A stretch of 39,022 nt of DNA from an uncultured beta proteobacterium. Its GTDB lineage: Bacteria > Pseudomonadota > Gammaproteobacteria > Burkholderiales > Burkholderiaceae_C. The stretch is from positions 1 through 39,022 of the forward strand of contig CAIQBN010000285.1 of NCBI GenBank assembly GCA_903870065.1. The letters run 5' to 3'. Position 1 is the first letter of the stretch. Each line of letters starts with the position of its first letter. The notes beneath the pieces were generated by a model that was not told the origin of the DNA, searched no databases, and was given only the letters and a program-made list of their open reading frames with translations. Made by a program: the position numbers and the translations under genes. Below are positions 8,077 to 17,579 of this stretch, piece after piece.

Positions 8077-10277
8077 GTTACGACAGCAATGCAGACCAGG
8101 ATTTCATCAAGGCCGCAATGCCGGCATTTATTAGTGAGGCGGCTGAACAGATCGAAGCGATCGAGACCTTGCTGCTGGAGCTGGAAGAGCAACCCGACAA
8201 TCGTGAACTGCTTGACTCACTTTTTCGCTGTGCTCATACTGTTAAGGGCTCTGCCGGGATCTTTGGACTTAACCGTGTCGTCGAATTTACCCACCATGTC
8301 GAAACACTGCTCGACAAGATGCGTGATGGTGAACTGGCGCTGAATCCTGACATAAGCACTCTATTACTGCAGTGCAACGACCAGATCAAGTTTCTGGTTG
8401 ATACTGCAACCGATGACGATGCAGACACCTCGGAGCAGAGGGATCTGCGCGCCGACCTTGTTGTTCAATTGCGCGCGTTGACTGAAGCTACGACCCCAAC
8501 GCAAAGCGAAGCGGCGCCGGCGATGGGCGGCGCAGCAAGTTCTGATGGCGTGGCGGTCCTGCGGATTTGGCGAATCTCCGCGCGCTTTGGTGTCGAGACC
8601 TTTCGCAACGGCATGGATCCGCTTTCAGTCGCACGCTATTTGGGAGGGATGGGGCGCATCGTTTCGATGCGCTGTGGATCAGACGCGGTTCCTCCGTTGA
8701 TCAACCTCAATCCGGAAAGCTGCTATTTGAGCTTTGCGATGGAGCTTGAGACAGGAGCGAGCCGCGACGAGATTGAGGGTGCATTTAGCTTCGTACTTGA
8801 CGATTGCGAAGTCGACATTGTGGAGCCTGAAACTGCCGGCCAAAAAATGGCGCGTGCTATTGAAGAAATGCCCGAGACACCCCGTTTGGGTGACTTGCTG
8901 GTATCGGTTGGTGCGGTGTCTCAAAATAAGCTTGACGAAATTCTTTCGACCCAGCAGCAGACACGTGGCATGCCCGCAGTGGCAAAGCCCAAAATTGGCA
9001 ATTTGCTGGAAACGCAAGCAGGGGTCGCACATGAGGTCGTTGAGGCTGCCCTGGGCAAGCAACAAAAACTGCGCGAGAACGCACCGTCGGAGGAGCGTTA
9101 TATTCGTGTCCAAGCCGACCGACTTGACGCAGTGATCAATTTGCTCGGAGAGCTGGTGATTGCCGGTGCGGGAGCAACCCTGCTTGCGCGTGAGACGCAC
9201 CACGAGTCATTGATAGAGACCAATTTGCAAATGAACGGTCTCATTGAGGAGATTCGCAACGGTACGCTTGGTTTGCGCATGGTACCGGTTGGTGAAACAT
9301 TCAGTCGTTTTCGTCGCGTAGTGCGTGACACCGCGGCTAGTCTGGGCAAGGAAGTGGTTTTTGACATTGTCGGGGGTGACGCCGAGCTTGATAAGTCTAT
9401 GGTCGAGAAAATCGCCGACCCACTGATGCATTTGGTCCGCAATTCATTGGATCATGGTCTGGAGCCACCGCAAGAGCGACTCGCAACCGGAAAGTCGCGT
9501 GCTGGCCATCTGACCTTGAGTGCACGTCACGAAACAGGTGCAATCTTGATTCGAATCGAGGATGATGGTCGCGGCATCAACCGCGAACGGGTTCTGCAAC
9601 GAGCCTGGAACCGTGGTTTGGTTGAGCAGGGTGTGATTCCCAGCGAGAACGATATCAATATGCTCATATTTGAGCCTGGATTCTCTACCGCCGAGCAGGT
9701 TACCAACTTGTCGGGGCGGGGCGTTGGTATGGACGTGGTACGCCGCAATATTGAAGCCTTGCGCGGCTCCATCCGCCTCAACAGTGTTCCCGGCATTGGA
9801 CTCCAGGTCGATATTCGACTGCCACTCACCCTGGCGATCATCGATGGATTCCTGGTCGGCGTAGGAAGGTCCAAGTTCGTACTGCCACTTGAGTCGGTTG
9901 TCGAAGTCATTGAAGCAGCTGACCCCAGCACCAAAGTAGATGGATCCGGCCGGCATGTATTGGAACTGCGAGGGTCGGTTTTGCCGGTTGTGCGCCTGCG
10001 GTCGCTTTACAACGTCGAGTCATCCCTGCCCGACCGCGTCAGTGTGGTGGTGGTCAGTTCGCCGCGTGGCAAGTTCGGGATTGAAGTGGAGGTGTTGCTT
10101 GGGCAGCATCAGACTGTGATCAAGCCGTTGGGGCGCCTGTTCAAGTCTCTGCGCGGAATCTCTGGATCATCCATCTTGGGCAGCGGTGAAGTTGCTTTGA
10201 TTCTGGATGTCACATCATTGGGGGATCTGACAAACGACACCCGCCTACAGGATCCGCTCCGTACGGAAATTGCCTGA
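8073..10277 (+). CDS. cheA: chemotaxis histidine kinase CheA
   Basis: 734 residues. The N-terminal Hpt (P1) domain has the phospho-acceptor His55 in AHTVKGSAG. About 160-255 looks like a P2-like ferredoxin-fold module. Between P2 and the dimerisation helices are two short repeats, RLGDLLVSVGAVSQNKLDEI from 271 and KIGNLLETQAG from 307, that look like MshEN/GspE-N motifs. The dimerisation domain begins near 333. The ATPase domain shows the N-box HLVRNSLDHG with N457, then EDDGRGI and GRGVGMDVV. The CheW-like P5 domain fills about 595-725. It phosphorylates CheY and CheB in response to receptors. It overlaps the STAS gene by 4 bp and precedes the double-PAS receptor by 95 bp. Confidence 0.97.
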   Translation: MSYDSNADQDFIKAAMPAFISEAAEQIEAIETLLLELEEQPDNRELLDSLFRCAHTVKGSAGIFGLNRVVEFTHHVETLLDKMRDGELALNPDISTLLLQCNDQIKFLVDTATDDDADTSEQRDLRADLVVQLRALTEATTPTQSEAAPAMGGAASSDGVAVLRIWRISARFGVETFRNGMDPLSVARYLGGMGRIVSMRCGSDAVPPLINLNPESCYLSFAMELETGASRDEIEGAFSFVLDDCEVDIVEPETAGQKMARAIEEMPETPRLGDLLVSVGAVSQNKLDEILSTQQQTRGMPAVAKPKIGNLLETQAGVAHEVVEAALGKQQKLRENAPSEERYIRVQADRLDAVINLLGELVIAGAGATLLARETHHESLIETNLQMNGLIEEIRNGTLGLRMVPVGETFSRFRRVVRDTAASLGKEVVFDIVGGDAELDKSMVEKIADPLMHLVRNSLDHGLEPPQERLATGKSRAGHLTLSARHETGAILIRIEDDGRGINRERVLQRAWNRGLVEQGVIPSENDINMLIFEPGFSTAEQVTNLSGRGVGMDVVRRNIEALRGSIRLNSVPGIGLQVDIRLPLTLAIIDGFLVGVGRSKFVLPLESVVEVIEAADPSTKVDGSGRHVLELRGSVLPVVRLRSLYNVESSLPDRVSVVVVSSPRGKFGIEVEVLLGQHQTVIKPLGRLFKSLRGISGSSILGSGEVALILDVTSLGDLTNDTRLQDPLRTEIA

Positions 10278-10372
10278 TAGCGATGGGAACCAGTGCAAGT
10301 GCAAGTGATTGACGCTTTGCCCTGCTTAGGCGACCTTGAATTGTTTGGCAATTGGATTTCTGGAGCAAAAAC

Positions 10373-13063
10373 ATGAATTTGACCGATATGAAAATTGGAA
10401 GTCGTCTGGTCATTCTGATTGGCGTGTTAATGGTATTGCTGGTGGCCGTTGGGACCTATGGTTTGCTGGGGCTCAGGGATGGCAGCCAGTCGATGGAGAT
10501 GATGTACCAGGAGAACATGAAGCAAGCCCACCGGCTGGACGAAATCAACTATTTCATGACCCGCAACCGATTGGTCATCAGTAATGCACTGCTGGACCCG
10601 ACTGCGGAGAGTATTGGCAAGTCCGCGGCCGAAGTTGAGGCCAATATCGCCTCCATCAGCTCACTTTGGAAAGAATTCACTGTGGTCCACATGCCATCGG
10701 AAATGGCCAAAACGGCACAGTCCTATGCAGACAATCGAAAAGTATTTGTTGAGCGGGGCTTACGGCCCGCCGTGGCGGCGATGCGGGCCAATGATCTCAA
10801 GGAGGCAAGACGTATTGTCCTTGAACAAATTCACCCACTGTATGACGCAACGCGTCCACATCTCGAAGGCCTAATTGCTGCCATTGATGCCGACGGCAAA
10901 ATGGACTACGAACTGTATTTCAAGAAATACGAAACGGCTCGCAACGGGTCTGTAGCAGCCATGGCGTTTGGGGCTTTCTTTGCCCTGTTTTTTGGTTTTT
11001 ACTTAGTACGCGGCATTACCAATCCGCTTGCGAGGGCAGTCAATATCGCACGGTCGTTAGGGGAGGGGCGGTTTGATGTAGAAATTGGCGCGACCGGCAA
11101 GGATGAAACCGGCCAGTTGCTGGTGGCAATGGGGCATGCCCAGGACGCGCTGCGCCATGCCGCCAACGCGGCGGCGTTCAATGAGAGGATGCGAATCGCA
11201 TTGGAGGGTGTTGACAGCAATGTCATGATCGCCGACGCCAACAACAATGTCATATTTATGAACCGAGCAGTAGCGGCCATGCTGTCAACTGCAGAAAGTG
11301 ATATTCGCAAGGATCTCCCGAATTTTCAGACAGAAAAGATCTTGGGAAGCAATATCGATATCTTTCATAAAAATCCGGCGCACCAGCGCGATATGCTCGC
11401 CAAACTACGTGATACCTACCGAACGCAAATTAAGGTTGGGGGGCGGATTTTTAGCCTGATTGCAACACCAGTGATTGACAAGGCTGAAGTTCGTTTGGGA
11501 ACCATCGTGGAATGGCAAGACAAGACTGCAGAGATTGCGGCACGCGAAGCGGAACTTAAGTCAATTGGTGAGAATATTCGGATTCGCAATGCGTTGGATA
11601 AATGCACCACCAATGTGATGATCTCTGACGATGATTTGAACATCATCTACATGAACGAAACGGTTACGGCGATGATGCAGCGAAACGAAAGTGAACTGAG
11701 AAAGGTCTTGCCGCAGTTTGACGCGCGTAACCTGATTGGCAGGAATATCGACATCTTCCACAAAAATCCAGCGCACCAGCGCGGTTTGCTCTCCGCCCTA
11801 AAGACGACTTATAAAACCCAAATTCAAGTCGGTAATTTGCACTTCAGTCTGATGGCGAATCCGATACTGGATTCGCAAGGCAAGCGATTAGGCAGTGTGG
11901 TTGAGTGGGCCGATCGCACAGCTGAAGTCGGTGTGGAGCAGGAGGTGGCGAGCATTGTGCAGGCGGCAAGTCTGGGTGACTTCGGTCGACGCCTGGATCT
12001 GACCGGAAAGCATGGTTTTTTTGCCAACTTGTCGACCGGCATGAACCAACTGATGGACACCAGCGAACAGGGCCTGGGGGACGTGGCCGACTTGTTGTCT
12101 GCATTTGCCGACGGTGATCTTACGCGGCGCATAGTGCGTGACTACCAAGGTTTGTTTGGACAGGTTAAGGACAATGCCAATGCAACAGCCGAAAATTTAG
12201 CGCGCGTGCTGAGCGAAGTGCGTGCCGCCGCCGACGCGCTGACCGGAGCGGCCAATCAGGTCAGTGCGACTGCGCAGTCACTTTCGCAGGCGGCAAGTGA
12301 GCAAGCGGCAAGTGTCGAGGAAACCACTTCCCAAATCGACGTCATGTCCGCGTCGATCAGTCAAAACAGCGACAACGCGAAGGTCACAGACGGCATGGCG
12401 GCAAAAACGAGCAAAGAGGCCAGTGAGGGCGGCAGTGCAGTAAGTCAAACCGTGACCGCCATGAAGCAAATTGCAGCAAAGATTGGAATCGTGGATGACA
12501 TTGCATACCAGACAAATCTGCTGGCACTGAATGCTGCCATCGAGGCAGCGAGAGCCGGCGAGCACGGCAAAGGCTTTGCAGTAGTCGCAGCGGAAGTCCG
12601 AAAGCTGGCGGAGCGCAGTCAGGAGGCCGCCAAGGAAATTGGTGGATTGGCGGGTAATAGTGTTACTACTGCAGAACGCGCTGGAAAATTGCTTGATGCC
12701 ATAGTTCCCAGCATTCAGAAGACCAGTGAATTGGTTCAGGAAATTGCCGCGGCCAGTGCTGAACAAAGTGAGTCAGTGGCACAGATCGGCGGGGCCATGG
12801 GGCAGCTTAGTAAGGCAACACAGCAAAATGCGTCTGCATCGGAGCAGTTGGCCGCGACCAGTGAAGAACTGTCAGGGCAAGCAGAACAATTACAACAGTC
12901 CGTCGCATTCTTCAAAATTGGAGATGAAGGCGCGTCGGTGCCACGCAGTCGCCAAGCAGTTTTGAGTGGAGGTGAGCGCCGCTCAGCCGCTGCGCCCCGA
13001 ATTGGTTCCGTTATTTCCCCGGCGGCGGTGCGCGGGGGTGGTTCCAACTTCAAGCCCTATTAG
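10373..13063 (+). CDS. methyl-accepting chemotaxis protein with 4-helix-bundle sensor and two PAS domains
   Basis: 896 residues from ATG 10373, which has GGAG a few bases upstream; an in-frame TTG at 10352 is less likely. Order: membrane segment (about 10-33), periplasmic four-helix-bundle domain (about 38-190), second membrane segment (about 193-213), HAMP (about 214-265), PAS 1 (about 272-388), PAS 2 (about 403-518), a second HAMP-like linker (about 523-615), then the signalling domain with the tip near 708-735. The PAS domains are tandem duplicates; both contain [13 protein letters not shown]. The signalling module lacks insertions and is of the Burkholderiales type. The C-terminus is an Arg/Gly/Ala linker ending NFKPY, which may tether CheR/CheB. 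Confidence 0.95.
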   Translation: MNLTDMKIGSRLVILIGVLMVLLVAVGTYGLLGLRDGSQSMEMMYQENMKQAHRLDEINYFMTRNRLVISNALLDPTAESIGKSAAEVEANIASISSLWKEFTVVHMPSEMAKTAQSYADNRKVFVERGLRPAVAAMRANDLKEARRIVLEQIHPLYDATRPHLEGLIAAIDADGKMDYELYFKKYETARNGSVAAMAFGAFFALFFGFYLVRGITNPLARAVNIARSLGEGRFDVEIGATGKDETGQLLVAMGHAQDALRHAANAAAFNERMRIALEGVDSNVMIADANNNVIFMNRAVAAMLSTAESDIRKDLPNFQTEKILGSNIDIFHKNPAHQRDMLAKLRDTYRTQIKVGGRIFSLIATPVIDKAEVRLGTIVEWQDKTAEIAAREAELKSIGENIRIRNALDKCTTNVMISDDDLNIIYMNETVTAMMQRNESELRKVLPQFDARNLIGRNIDIFHKNPAHQRGLLSALKTTYKTQIQVGNLHFSLMANPILDSQGKRLGSVVEWADRTAEVGVEQEVASIVQAASLGDFGRRLDLTGKHGFFANLSTGMNQLMDTSEQGLGDVADLLSAFADGDLTRRIVRDYQGLFGQVKDNANATAENLARVLSEVRAAADALTGAANQVSATAQSLSQAASEQAASVEETTSQIDVMSASISQNSDNAKVTDGMAAKTSKEASEGGSAVSQTVTAMKQIAAKIGIVDDIAYQTNLLALNAAIEAARAGEHGKGFAVVAAEVRKLAERSQEAAKEIGGLAGNSVTTAERAGKLLDAIVPSIQKTSELVQEIAAASAEQSESVAQIGGAMGQLSKATQQNASASEQLAATSEELSGQAEQLQQSVAFFKIGDEGASVPRSRQAVLSGGERRSAAAPRIGSVISPAAVRGGGSNFKPY

Positions 13064-13088
13064 ACGCTGCCATATCGAAGGTAAGAAT

Positions 13089-13610
13089 ATGAAAGACAAG
13101 AGCATTGTTCCAACGCAACGTGAGAAGGTTATGCGGGAGGACGATTTTCTGGTGTCCAGAACCGATTTAAAAGGGCGGTTGACGTATGGAAATCAGATAT
13201 TTATCGAGTACTCAGGATACTCGGAGCAGGAGTTGCTGGGGCAGCAGCACAATATTGTTCGTCACCCAGACATGCCTCGCGGTATTTTCAAGTTTTTGTG
13301 GGATACATTGCATACTCAGAAAGAGTGCTTCGCGTATGTCAAAAATATGTCCAGAGATGGCAGCTTCTACTGGGTATTTGCCAATGTGACTCCTTCACTG
13401 GATGCCCAAGGAAAGGTCGAGGGCTACTTTTCGGTACGACGAAAGCCTAAGTCGCAGGCCATTGCAACCGTAACGGAAATCTACACAAACATGCTGGACG
13501 CCGAGCGGCGCGCAGGTCCCCGCGATGCCTGCGATGCTTCTCTGGCAATATTGGCAGGACTGTTGACACAAAAAGGTGTGAGTTATGAGTCATTCATTCT
13601 TTCAGTCTGA
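13089..13610 (+). CDS. Aer-type PAS protein (CetB-like)
   Basis: 173 residues from ATG 13089, preceded by GAAGG. It consists of one PAS domain (about 12-115) of the Aer energy-taxis subtype, shown by [34 protein letters not shown] and [19 protein letters not shown]. That subtype binds FAD in E. coli Aer and reports redox state; FAD binding here is inference. About 55 residues of helical character follow, with no membrane segment or receptor domain. The gene overlaps the next receptor by 26 bp in a different frame. The arrangement resembles a single Aer split in two, as in the CetB/CetA pair of Campylobacter. Confidence 0.88.
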   Translation: MKDKSIVPTQREKVMREDDFLVSRTDLKGRLTYGNQIFIEYSGYSEQELLGQQHNIVRHPDMPRGIFKFLWDTLHTQKECFAYVKNMSRDGSFYWVFANVTPSLDAQGKVEGYFSVRRKPKSQAIATVTEIYTNMLDAERRAGPRDACDASLAILAGLLTQKGVSYESFILSV

Positions 13611-15585
13611 GTCGGGTCGATTCGCTAGCGGAGTTGCTGCGCTGCTGTTTGTGGGGGCGGTGGTGCAAATCTGGCGCGCCGACGGCGACCTGCTGACGTC
13701 ATTGCCCTTGCTACCCTGCGCCATATTGCTCGGAGTCTGGGTGCGTCGTCTGGTACCGAACACAGAATTGCTCAACGCGGTTCGCAAGCTAGCCCATGAA
13801 GTGGCGCATGGAAAGTTCGGAGGTCGCATGACCAAGATACCCCCGTCGGCAGAACTCAGCGGTCTATGCTGGGAAATGAACGATATGCTGGATCAGTTGG
13901 AGGCTTGCTTCAGGGAGCAAGCAACAGCGCTGGGATATGCGGCGCAGGGGAAGTATTTCAGGCTGGGTCAAACCACCGGTTTGCGCGGTACCTTTCAAAC
14001 GTCGCAACTGGCGATGAATCAGTCCCTGAGAAATATGGAAGAAAAAGTACTGCAGGAGCAAAAACTTGCTGCAGAGCAAAAGCTGGCGCAGCAGCGTGAG
14101 CAGGTCATTGCTGCAGAAAATCTCCGCATCAAGATCGCGCTGGACAGTTTGCCAGAATGCGTTACCGTGTCCAACGCCGAGGCGCAATTTGTCCACGCTA
14201 CGCCTGCCGCCGCTGTATTGCTCAGAAAGCTGGCCGGTCCAGGATTTAATGCCGAAACTTTTTACGGCAACAAGCTCAGCAGTCTGTTCACAGATCCTCA
14301 AGCGGCCGCTCAATTTGATCATGCAACGCTCTCGGGTGAGGTGGTCGACATGGTTATCGACGGCAACCACATCCGTCTCCTGGCCAAGCCTATTCTTGAC
14401 GCCAGCGGCACGCGTATTGGCCGCGTTTCACATTGGGTGGATCGTACGGCGGAGATCGCATCTGAGAGAGAGCTTACTGTGATGGTTGAAGCGGCAGGTT
14501 TGGGTGACTTCAGCCAACGCCTGAGCTTGGATGGCAAGTCTGGTTTTTTTGCCACCATGACAACCGGAATGAACCAGTTGATTCAAACCAGCGAGCAAGG
14601 TTTGACCGATGTTTCCGAGCTGTTGGCGGCATTTGCAGAAGGCGACCTTACCCGGCGCATCGAGCGCGACTATTCGGGATTGTTTGGCAAGGTTAAGGAC
14701 AATGCCAATGCAACAGCCGAGAATTTAGCCCGTGTGTTGGGTGAAGTGCGTGCCGCTGCAGATGCCCTCACTGGCGCAGCCAATCAAGTCAGTGCTACCG
14801 CACAGTCGCTGTCGCAGGCGGCGAGTGAGCAAGCGGCTAGCGTTGAGGAAACCACATCCCAAATTGATGTCATGTCGGCCTCGATCAGCCAGACGAGTGA
14901 CAATGCGAGGGTGACTGACGGCATGGCTACAAAGGCCAGTCGGGAAGCCACCGAGGGCGGTAGTGCTGTGAGTCGAACCGTGACGGCCATGAAGCAAATA
15001 GCAAACAAAATAGGAATCGTGGACGATATTGCCTACCAAACCAACTTGTTGGCGCTAAACGCCGCGATCGAGGCTGCGCGTGCGGGTGAACACGGTAAGG
15101 GATTTGCCGTGGTTGCCGCGGAAGTTCGCAAACTGGCAGAGCGAAGCCAGCAGGCGGCCAAAGAAATTGGCAGTCTGGCGGTAGAGAGCGTGTCCACGGC
15201 AGAACGAGCGGGCAAACTGCTTGATGAGATTGTTCCGAGTATCCAAAAGACCAGTGAATTGGTACAGGAAATAGCCGCGGCAAGCGCCGAGCAAAGCGAG
15301 TCAACGGTTCAAATCGGCGGTGCGATGGGCCAATTGAGTAAGGCCACGCAACAAAATGCGTCCGCCTCAGAAGAACTGGCAGCCACAAGTGAAGAGTTGT
15401 CGGGTCAGGCGGGGCAGCTGCAGGAGTCGGTTGCTTTCTTCAAAATCGGGGACGAAGAAGTGACCGCGAGCCCGGTCCGGCAAAGGCCATTGCCATTAAG
15501 TGAACGCAGGGGGGGCAACGCGCGGCTGCACGCACCCGTGATGTCCGCACCGGTTCGCGGCGGCGGTAACTTCAAACCGTATTGA
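13585..15585 (+). CDS. methyl-accepting chemotaxis protein without periplasmic sensor (CetA/Aer-like partner)
   Basis: 666 residues. Two hydrophobic segments (about 12-31 and 36-57) are joined by only a few residues, so it has no periplasmic domain. A HAMP-like part follows (about 58-110), then a second linker, a PAS domain (about 178-290), another HAMP-like region (about 295-385) and a receptor signalling domain nearly identical to that of the receptor at 10373. The C-terminus is again NFKPY. The ATG has AAGGTG at 13573-13578 and lies inside the 3' end of the PAS gene, implying translational coupling. With the upstream Aer-type PAS protein it probably forms a bipartite energy-taxis receptor. 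The CheW start codon follows 13 bp after its stop. Confidence 0.93.
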   Translation: MSHSFFQSESGRFASGVAALLFVGAVVQIWRADGDLLTSLPLLPCAILLGVWVRRLVPNTELLNAVRKLAHEVAHGKFGGRMTKIPPSAELSGLCWEMNDMLDQLEACFREQATALGYAAQGKYFRLGQTTGLRGTFQTSQLAMNQSLRNMEEKVLQEQKLAAEQKLAQQREQVIAAENLRIKIALDSLPECVTVSNAEAQFVHATPAAAVLLRKLAGPGFNAETFYGNKLSSLFTDPQAAAQFDHATLSGEVVDMVIDGNHIRLLAKPILDASGTRIGRVSHWVDRTAEIASERELTVMVEAAGLGDFSQRLSLDGKSGFFATMTTGMNQLIQTSEQGLTDVSELLAAFAEGDLTRRIERDYSGLFGKVKDNANATAENLARVLGEVRAAADALTGAANQVSATAQSLSQAASEQAASVEETTSQIDVMSASISQTSDNARVTDGMATKASREATEGGSAVSRTVTAMKQIANKIGIVDDIAYQTNLLALNAAIEAARAGEHGKGFAVVAAEVRKLAERSQQAAKEIGSLAVESVSTAERAGKLLDEIVPSIQKTSELVQEIAAASAEQSESTVQIGGAMGQLSKATQQNASASEELAATSEELSGQAGQLQESVAFFKIGDEEVTASPVRQRPLPLSERRGGNARLHAPVMSAPVRGGGNFKPY

Positions 15586-15597
15586 GGAAGCAAAGCG

Positions 15598-16116
15598 ATG
15601 AGCACTGATTCCGTTGGAAGTTCAGTTCAGGGTTTGCCCGAGAACTCAGCTTCGCAATACCTCACTTTTACGCTTGGGGATGAGGTGTTTGCCATTGACA
15701 TTCGGACCGTGCGCGAAATCATCCAATACGGGGCAATCACGGCAGTCCCGCTCATGCCGGAATTTGTGCGCGGTGTCATCAATTTGCGTGGGGCAGTGGT
15801 TCCTGTCATTGACTTGCAGGTTCGGTTCTCGCGCGCGAAAGCAGTCGTTGGCAAGAAGACGTGTGTAGTCATTTTTAGTTCTGTCATTGACGGTGAAAAG
15901 GTCGAGCTCGGTTTAATGGTGGATGCAGTGAGTGAAGTGATCGACATTGCGAACGACAAAATTGAGCCGCCACCGCAGTTCGGGACTTCAATCCAGCGGG
16001 ACTTTATTCGTGGAATGGGCAAAGTGGATGGTGAATTTGTCGTACTGATTGAACCAGACCGAGCCTTAAGTATCGAAGAGATGGCCATGCTCGCTGAGAG
16101 GGAGCATGCACATTGA
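15598..16116 (+). CDS. cheW: chemotaxis coupling protein CheW
   Basis: 172 residues, the normal CheW length. It shows the two-barrel CheW signature: YLTFTLGDEVFAIDI near 21-35, EIIQYGAITAVPLMP, the turn GVINLRGAVVPVIDL (about 60-74), and GLMVDAVSEVI (about 104-114). CheW links receptors to CheA. The ribosome-binding site GAGGAAG (15584-15590) overlaps the stop codon of the upstream receptor, so expression is tied to it. Confidence 0.97.
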   Translation: MSTDSVGSSVQGLPENSASQYLTFTLGDEVFAIDIRTVREIIQYGAITAVPLMPEFVRGVINLRGAVVPVIDLQVRFSRAKAVVGKKTCVVIFSSVIDGEKVELGLMVDAVSEVIDIANDKIEPPPQFGTSIQRDFIRGMGKVDGEFVVLIEPDRALSIEEMAMLAEREHAH

Positions 16117-16152
16117 AGTCTGCGACGATTTTCAGACCTATTGCCCACGCTA

Positions 16153-16187
16153 AGCTTGGCGAACAACGAAGCGTTGTGCGCAAGGCT
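16153..16187 (+). promoter_or_regulatory. imperfect hairpin between cheW and cheR
   Basis: A long imperfect stem centred on the loop aag (16169-16171): acaacg pairs with cgttgt, then one mismatch, then gcg pairs with cgc, and after small bulges agctt pairs with aaggct. It lies in the only sizeable gap inside the cheW-cheB block (94 bp) and ends 23 bp before the cheR start. It has no T-tract. It may tune cheR translation or protect an mRNA end. Confidence 0.4.
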
Positions 16188-16210
16188 GTCGTTTTCATGA
16201 ATCGAACGCA

Positions 16211-17029
16211 GTGACCGCACTACTTTTTAGCGACCGCGAATTCAGGCAAATTGCAGACCTGATGTACGAAGCAGTGGGATTGTCGTACAACGATTCAAAA
16301 AAGTCATTAATTCAATCGCGCTTGTCGCCGCGCATTCAAAAACTGGGAATGGGCAGCTTTGCCGAATACATTGCCTGCCTCAACGATGAGTCAGAGGCGG
16401 CGGAATTTCAGATGGCCGTTGACCTGTTGACGACCAACGAGACCTATTTTTTTCGTGAACCAAAGCACTATGAATTGCTCGAGCGCGAGCTGGCTGGGTA
16501 CCGCAACAAAGGTCCAATCACCATCTGGAGTGCTGCTGCATCATTTGGTGATGAGGCGTACAGTACGGCCATGTTGTTGGCGGATATGCAAACCTCTGGT
16601 CGTATCGGACCAGACTGGTCCATACTAGCCACTGATATTAGCCATCGTGTTCTGCTCAGCGCCAAAGAGGCGGTCTACCCCCAAGACAGGTTGCGCGCGG
16701 TATCTCCGGAACGTTTGCGCCGGTATTGTCTGCGAGGCGAAGGTGCCGCAGAAGGGCAGTCAAAAGTTCAGGACAAACTGTGCTCCAGGGTTAAGTTTGG
16801 ACAGCTCAATTTGTGCAAAGCATTTGACGGCCTCGGTCCGTTTGATGTCATTTTTTTGCGCAATGTGTTGATCTACTTCGACCCTCCTACCAAGAGTGAG
16901 GTCGTCGACCGGGTGCTGTCCGCACTGAAGCCGGGGGGGCTGTTTTTTTTGGGAACTGCCGAAGGGCGCGTGCCTTGCAAGACCCCGTTGACGGTAGTCC
17001 AGCCCGGGGCGTATCGAAAAGCTGTATGA
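16211..17029 (+). CDS. cheR: chemotaxis protein methyltransferase CheR
   Basis: 272 residues, typical for CheR. The N-terminal helical domain (about 1-70) precedes the SAM-binding domain. Family marks are TTNETYFFREP (about 76-86), IWSAAASFGDEAYS (about 98-111; family consensus has GCSTGEEpYS, so the Gly/Cys/Ser-Thr positions differ), LATDIS near 139, VIFLRNVLIYFD (about 215-226) and GGLFFLGTAE near 244. It methylates receptor glutamates using SAM. The GTG start at 16211 is chosen because no in-frame ATG upstream exists and ATG 16262 would cut the first helix; no clear ribosome-binding site precedes it. The stop overlaps the ATG of a 12-codon ORF. Confidence 0.95.
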   Translation: MTALLFSDREFRQIADLMYEAVGLSYNDSKKSLIQSRLSPRIQKLGMGSFAEYIACLNDESEAAEFQMAVDLLTTNETYFFREPKHYELLERELAGYRNKGPITIWSAAASFGDEAYSTAMLLADMQTSGRIGPDWSILATDISHRVLLSAKEAVYPQDRLRAVSPERLRRYCLRGEGAAEGQSKVQDKLCSRVKFGQLNLCKAFDGLGPFDVIFLRNVLIYFDPPTKSEVVDRVLSALKPGGLFFLGTAEGRVPCKTPLTVVQPGAYRKAV

Positions 17030-17064
17030 GTGCGACTACGACTACGACTCCGCCATCGCGATGA
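17026..17064 (+). CDS. 12-codon ORF chained between cheR and cheD
   Basis: ATG at 17026 overlaps the cheR stop (ATGA, 17026-17029). Its TGA at 17062-17064 overlaps the cheD ATG (ATGA, 17061-17064). The predicted peptide is MSATTTTTPPSR. No ribosome-binding site precedes cheD itself, so ribosomes leaving cheR may re-initiate here and again at cheD. It could be a coupling device, or chance, or the relic of an extended cheD start after an indel. Confidence 0.35.
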   Translation: MSATTTTTPPSR

Positions 17065-17579
17065 TTAAGCGGTTGCCCAGGGCCAAATCCTTACCTGGCG
17101 GCTACGCGATGGCCGTTGAACTGATGCCCGGAGAGCTTGCGCTGGGCCAGGCCGGGGACCAACTCAAAACCTTATTGGGATCTTGTGTCAGTGTCATTCT
17201 CACGGATCCTAGGCGCACCGTGGGAGTCATGTGCCACATCGTGCATGTCGGGCCACCCAGTGGAGTCAATGCGAAAAACACCGCATTTGGCGAAGTTGCC
17301 ATGAACGACATGTTTGCCAGACTCCGTGCGGTTGGAATTCAGCCAACTGCATGCGATGCCTATGTCTTTGGCGGTGGCAACATGTTTCCCACGATGTTCC
17401 GCGAGCGCCATGTGGGTGACAGCAATGTGAGCTGGGTGCTGGATTTCCTGGACTACCACGGAATCCGCGTTGTTGACCATTGCCTTGGCGGCAATGGCTA
17501 CAGAAAAGTATCTTGGACAGTCGGCGTCGGTGAGCCGCTTGTGGAAACAGTGTTTGCAGAACAAGGAAAAACGCCATGA
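17061..17579 (+). CDS. cheD: chemoreceptor glutamine deamidase CheD
   Basis: 172 residues. The CheD core is clear: ELMPGELAL, then LLGSCVSVIL with the catalytic Cys42, and MCHIVHVG with His59. The Cys-His spacing of 17 matches the Thermotoga CheD pair. Further family marks are YVFGGGNMFP and GGNGYRKV near the end. CheD deamidates receptor glutamines and in some species interacts with CheC-type phosphatases. Here no cheC is present; a CheZ-like gene is. The start overlaps the 12-codon ORF stop. The stop overlaps the cheB start (ATGA at 17576-17579). Confidence 0.94.
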   Translation: MIKRLPRAKSLPGGYAMAVELMPGELALGQAGDQLKTLLGSCVSVILTDPRRTVGVMCHIVHVGPPSGVNAKNTAFGEVAMNDMFARLRAVGIQPTACDAYVFGGGNMFPTMFRERHVGDSNVSWVLDFLDYHGIRVVDHCLGGNGYRKVSWTVGVGEPLVETVFAEQGKTP

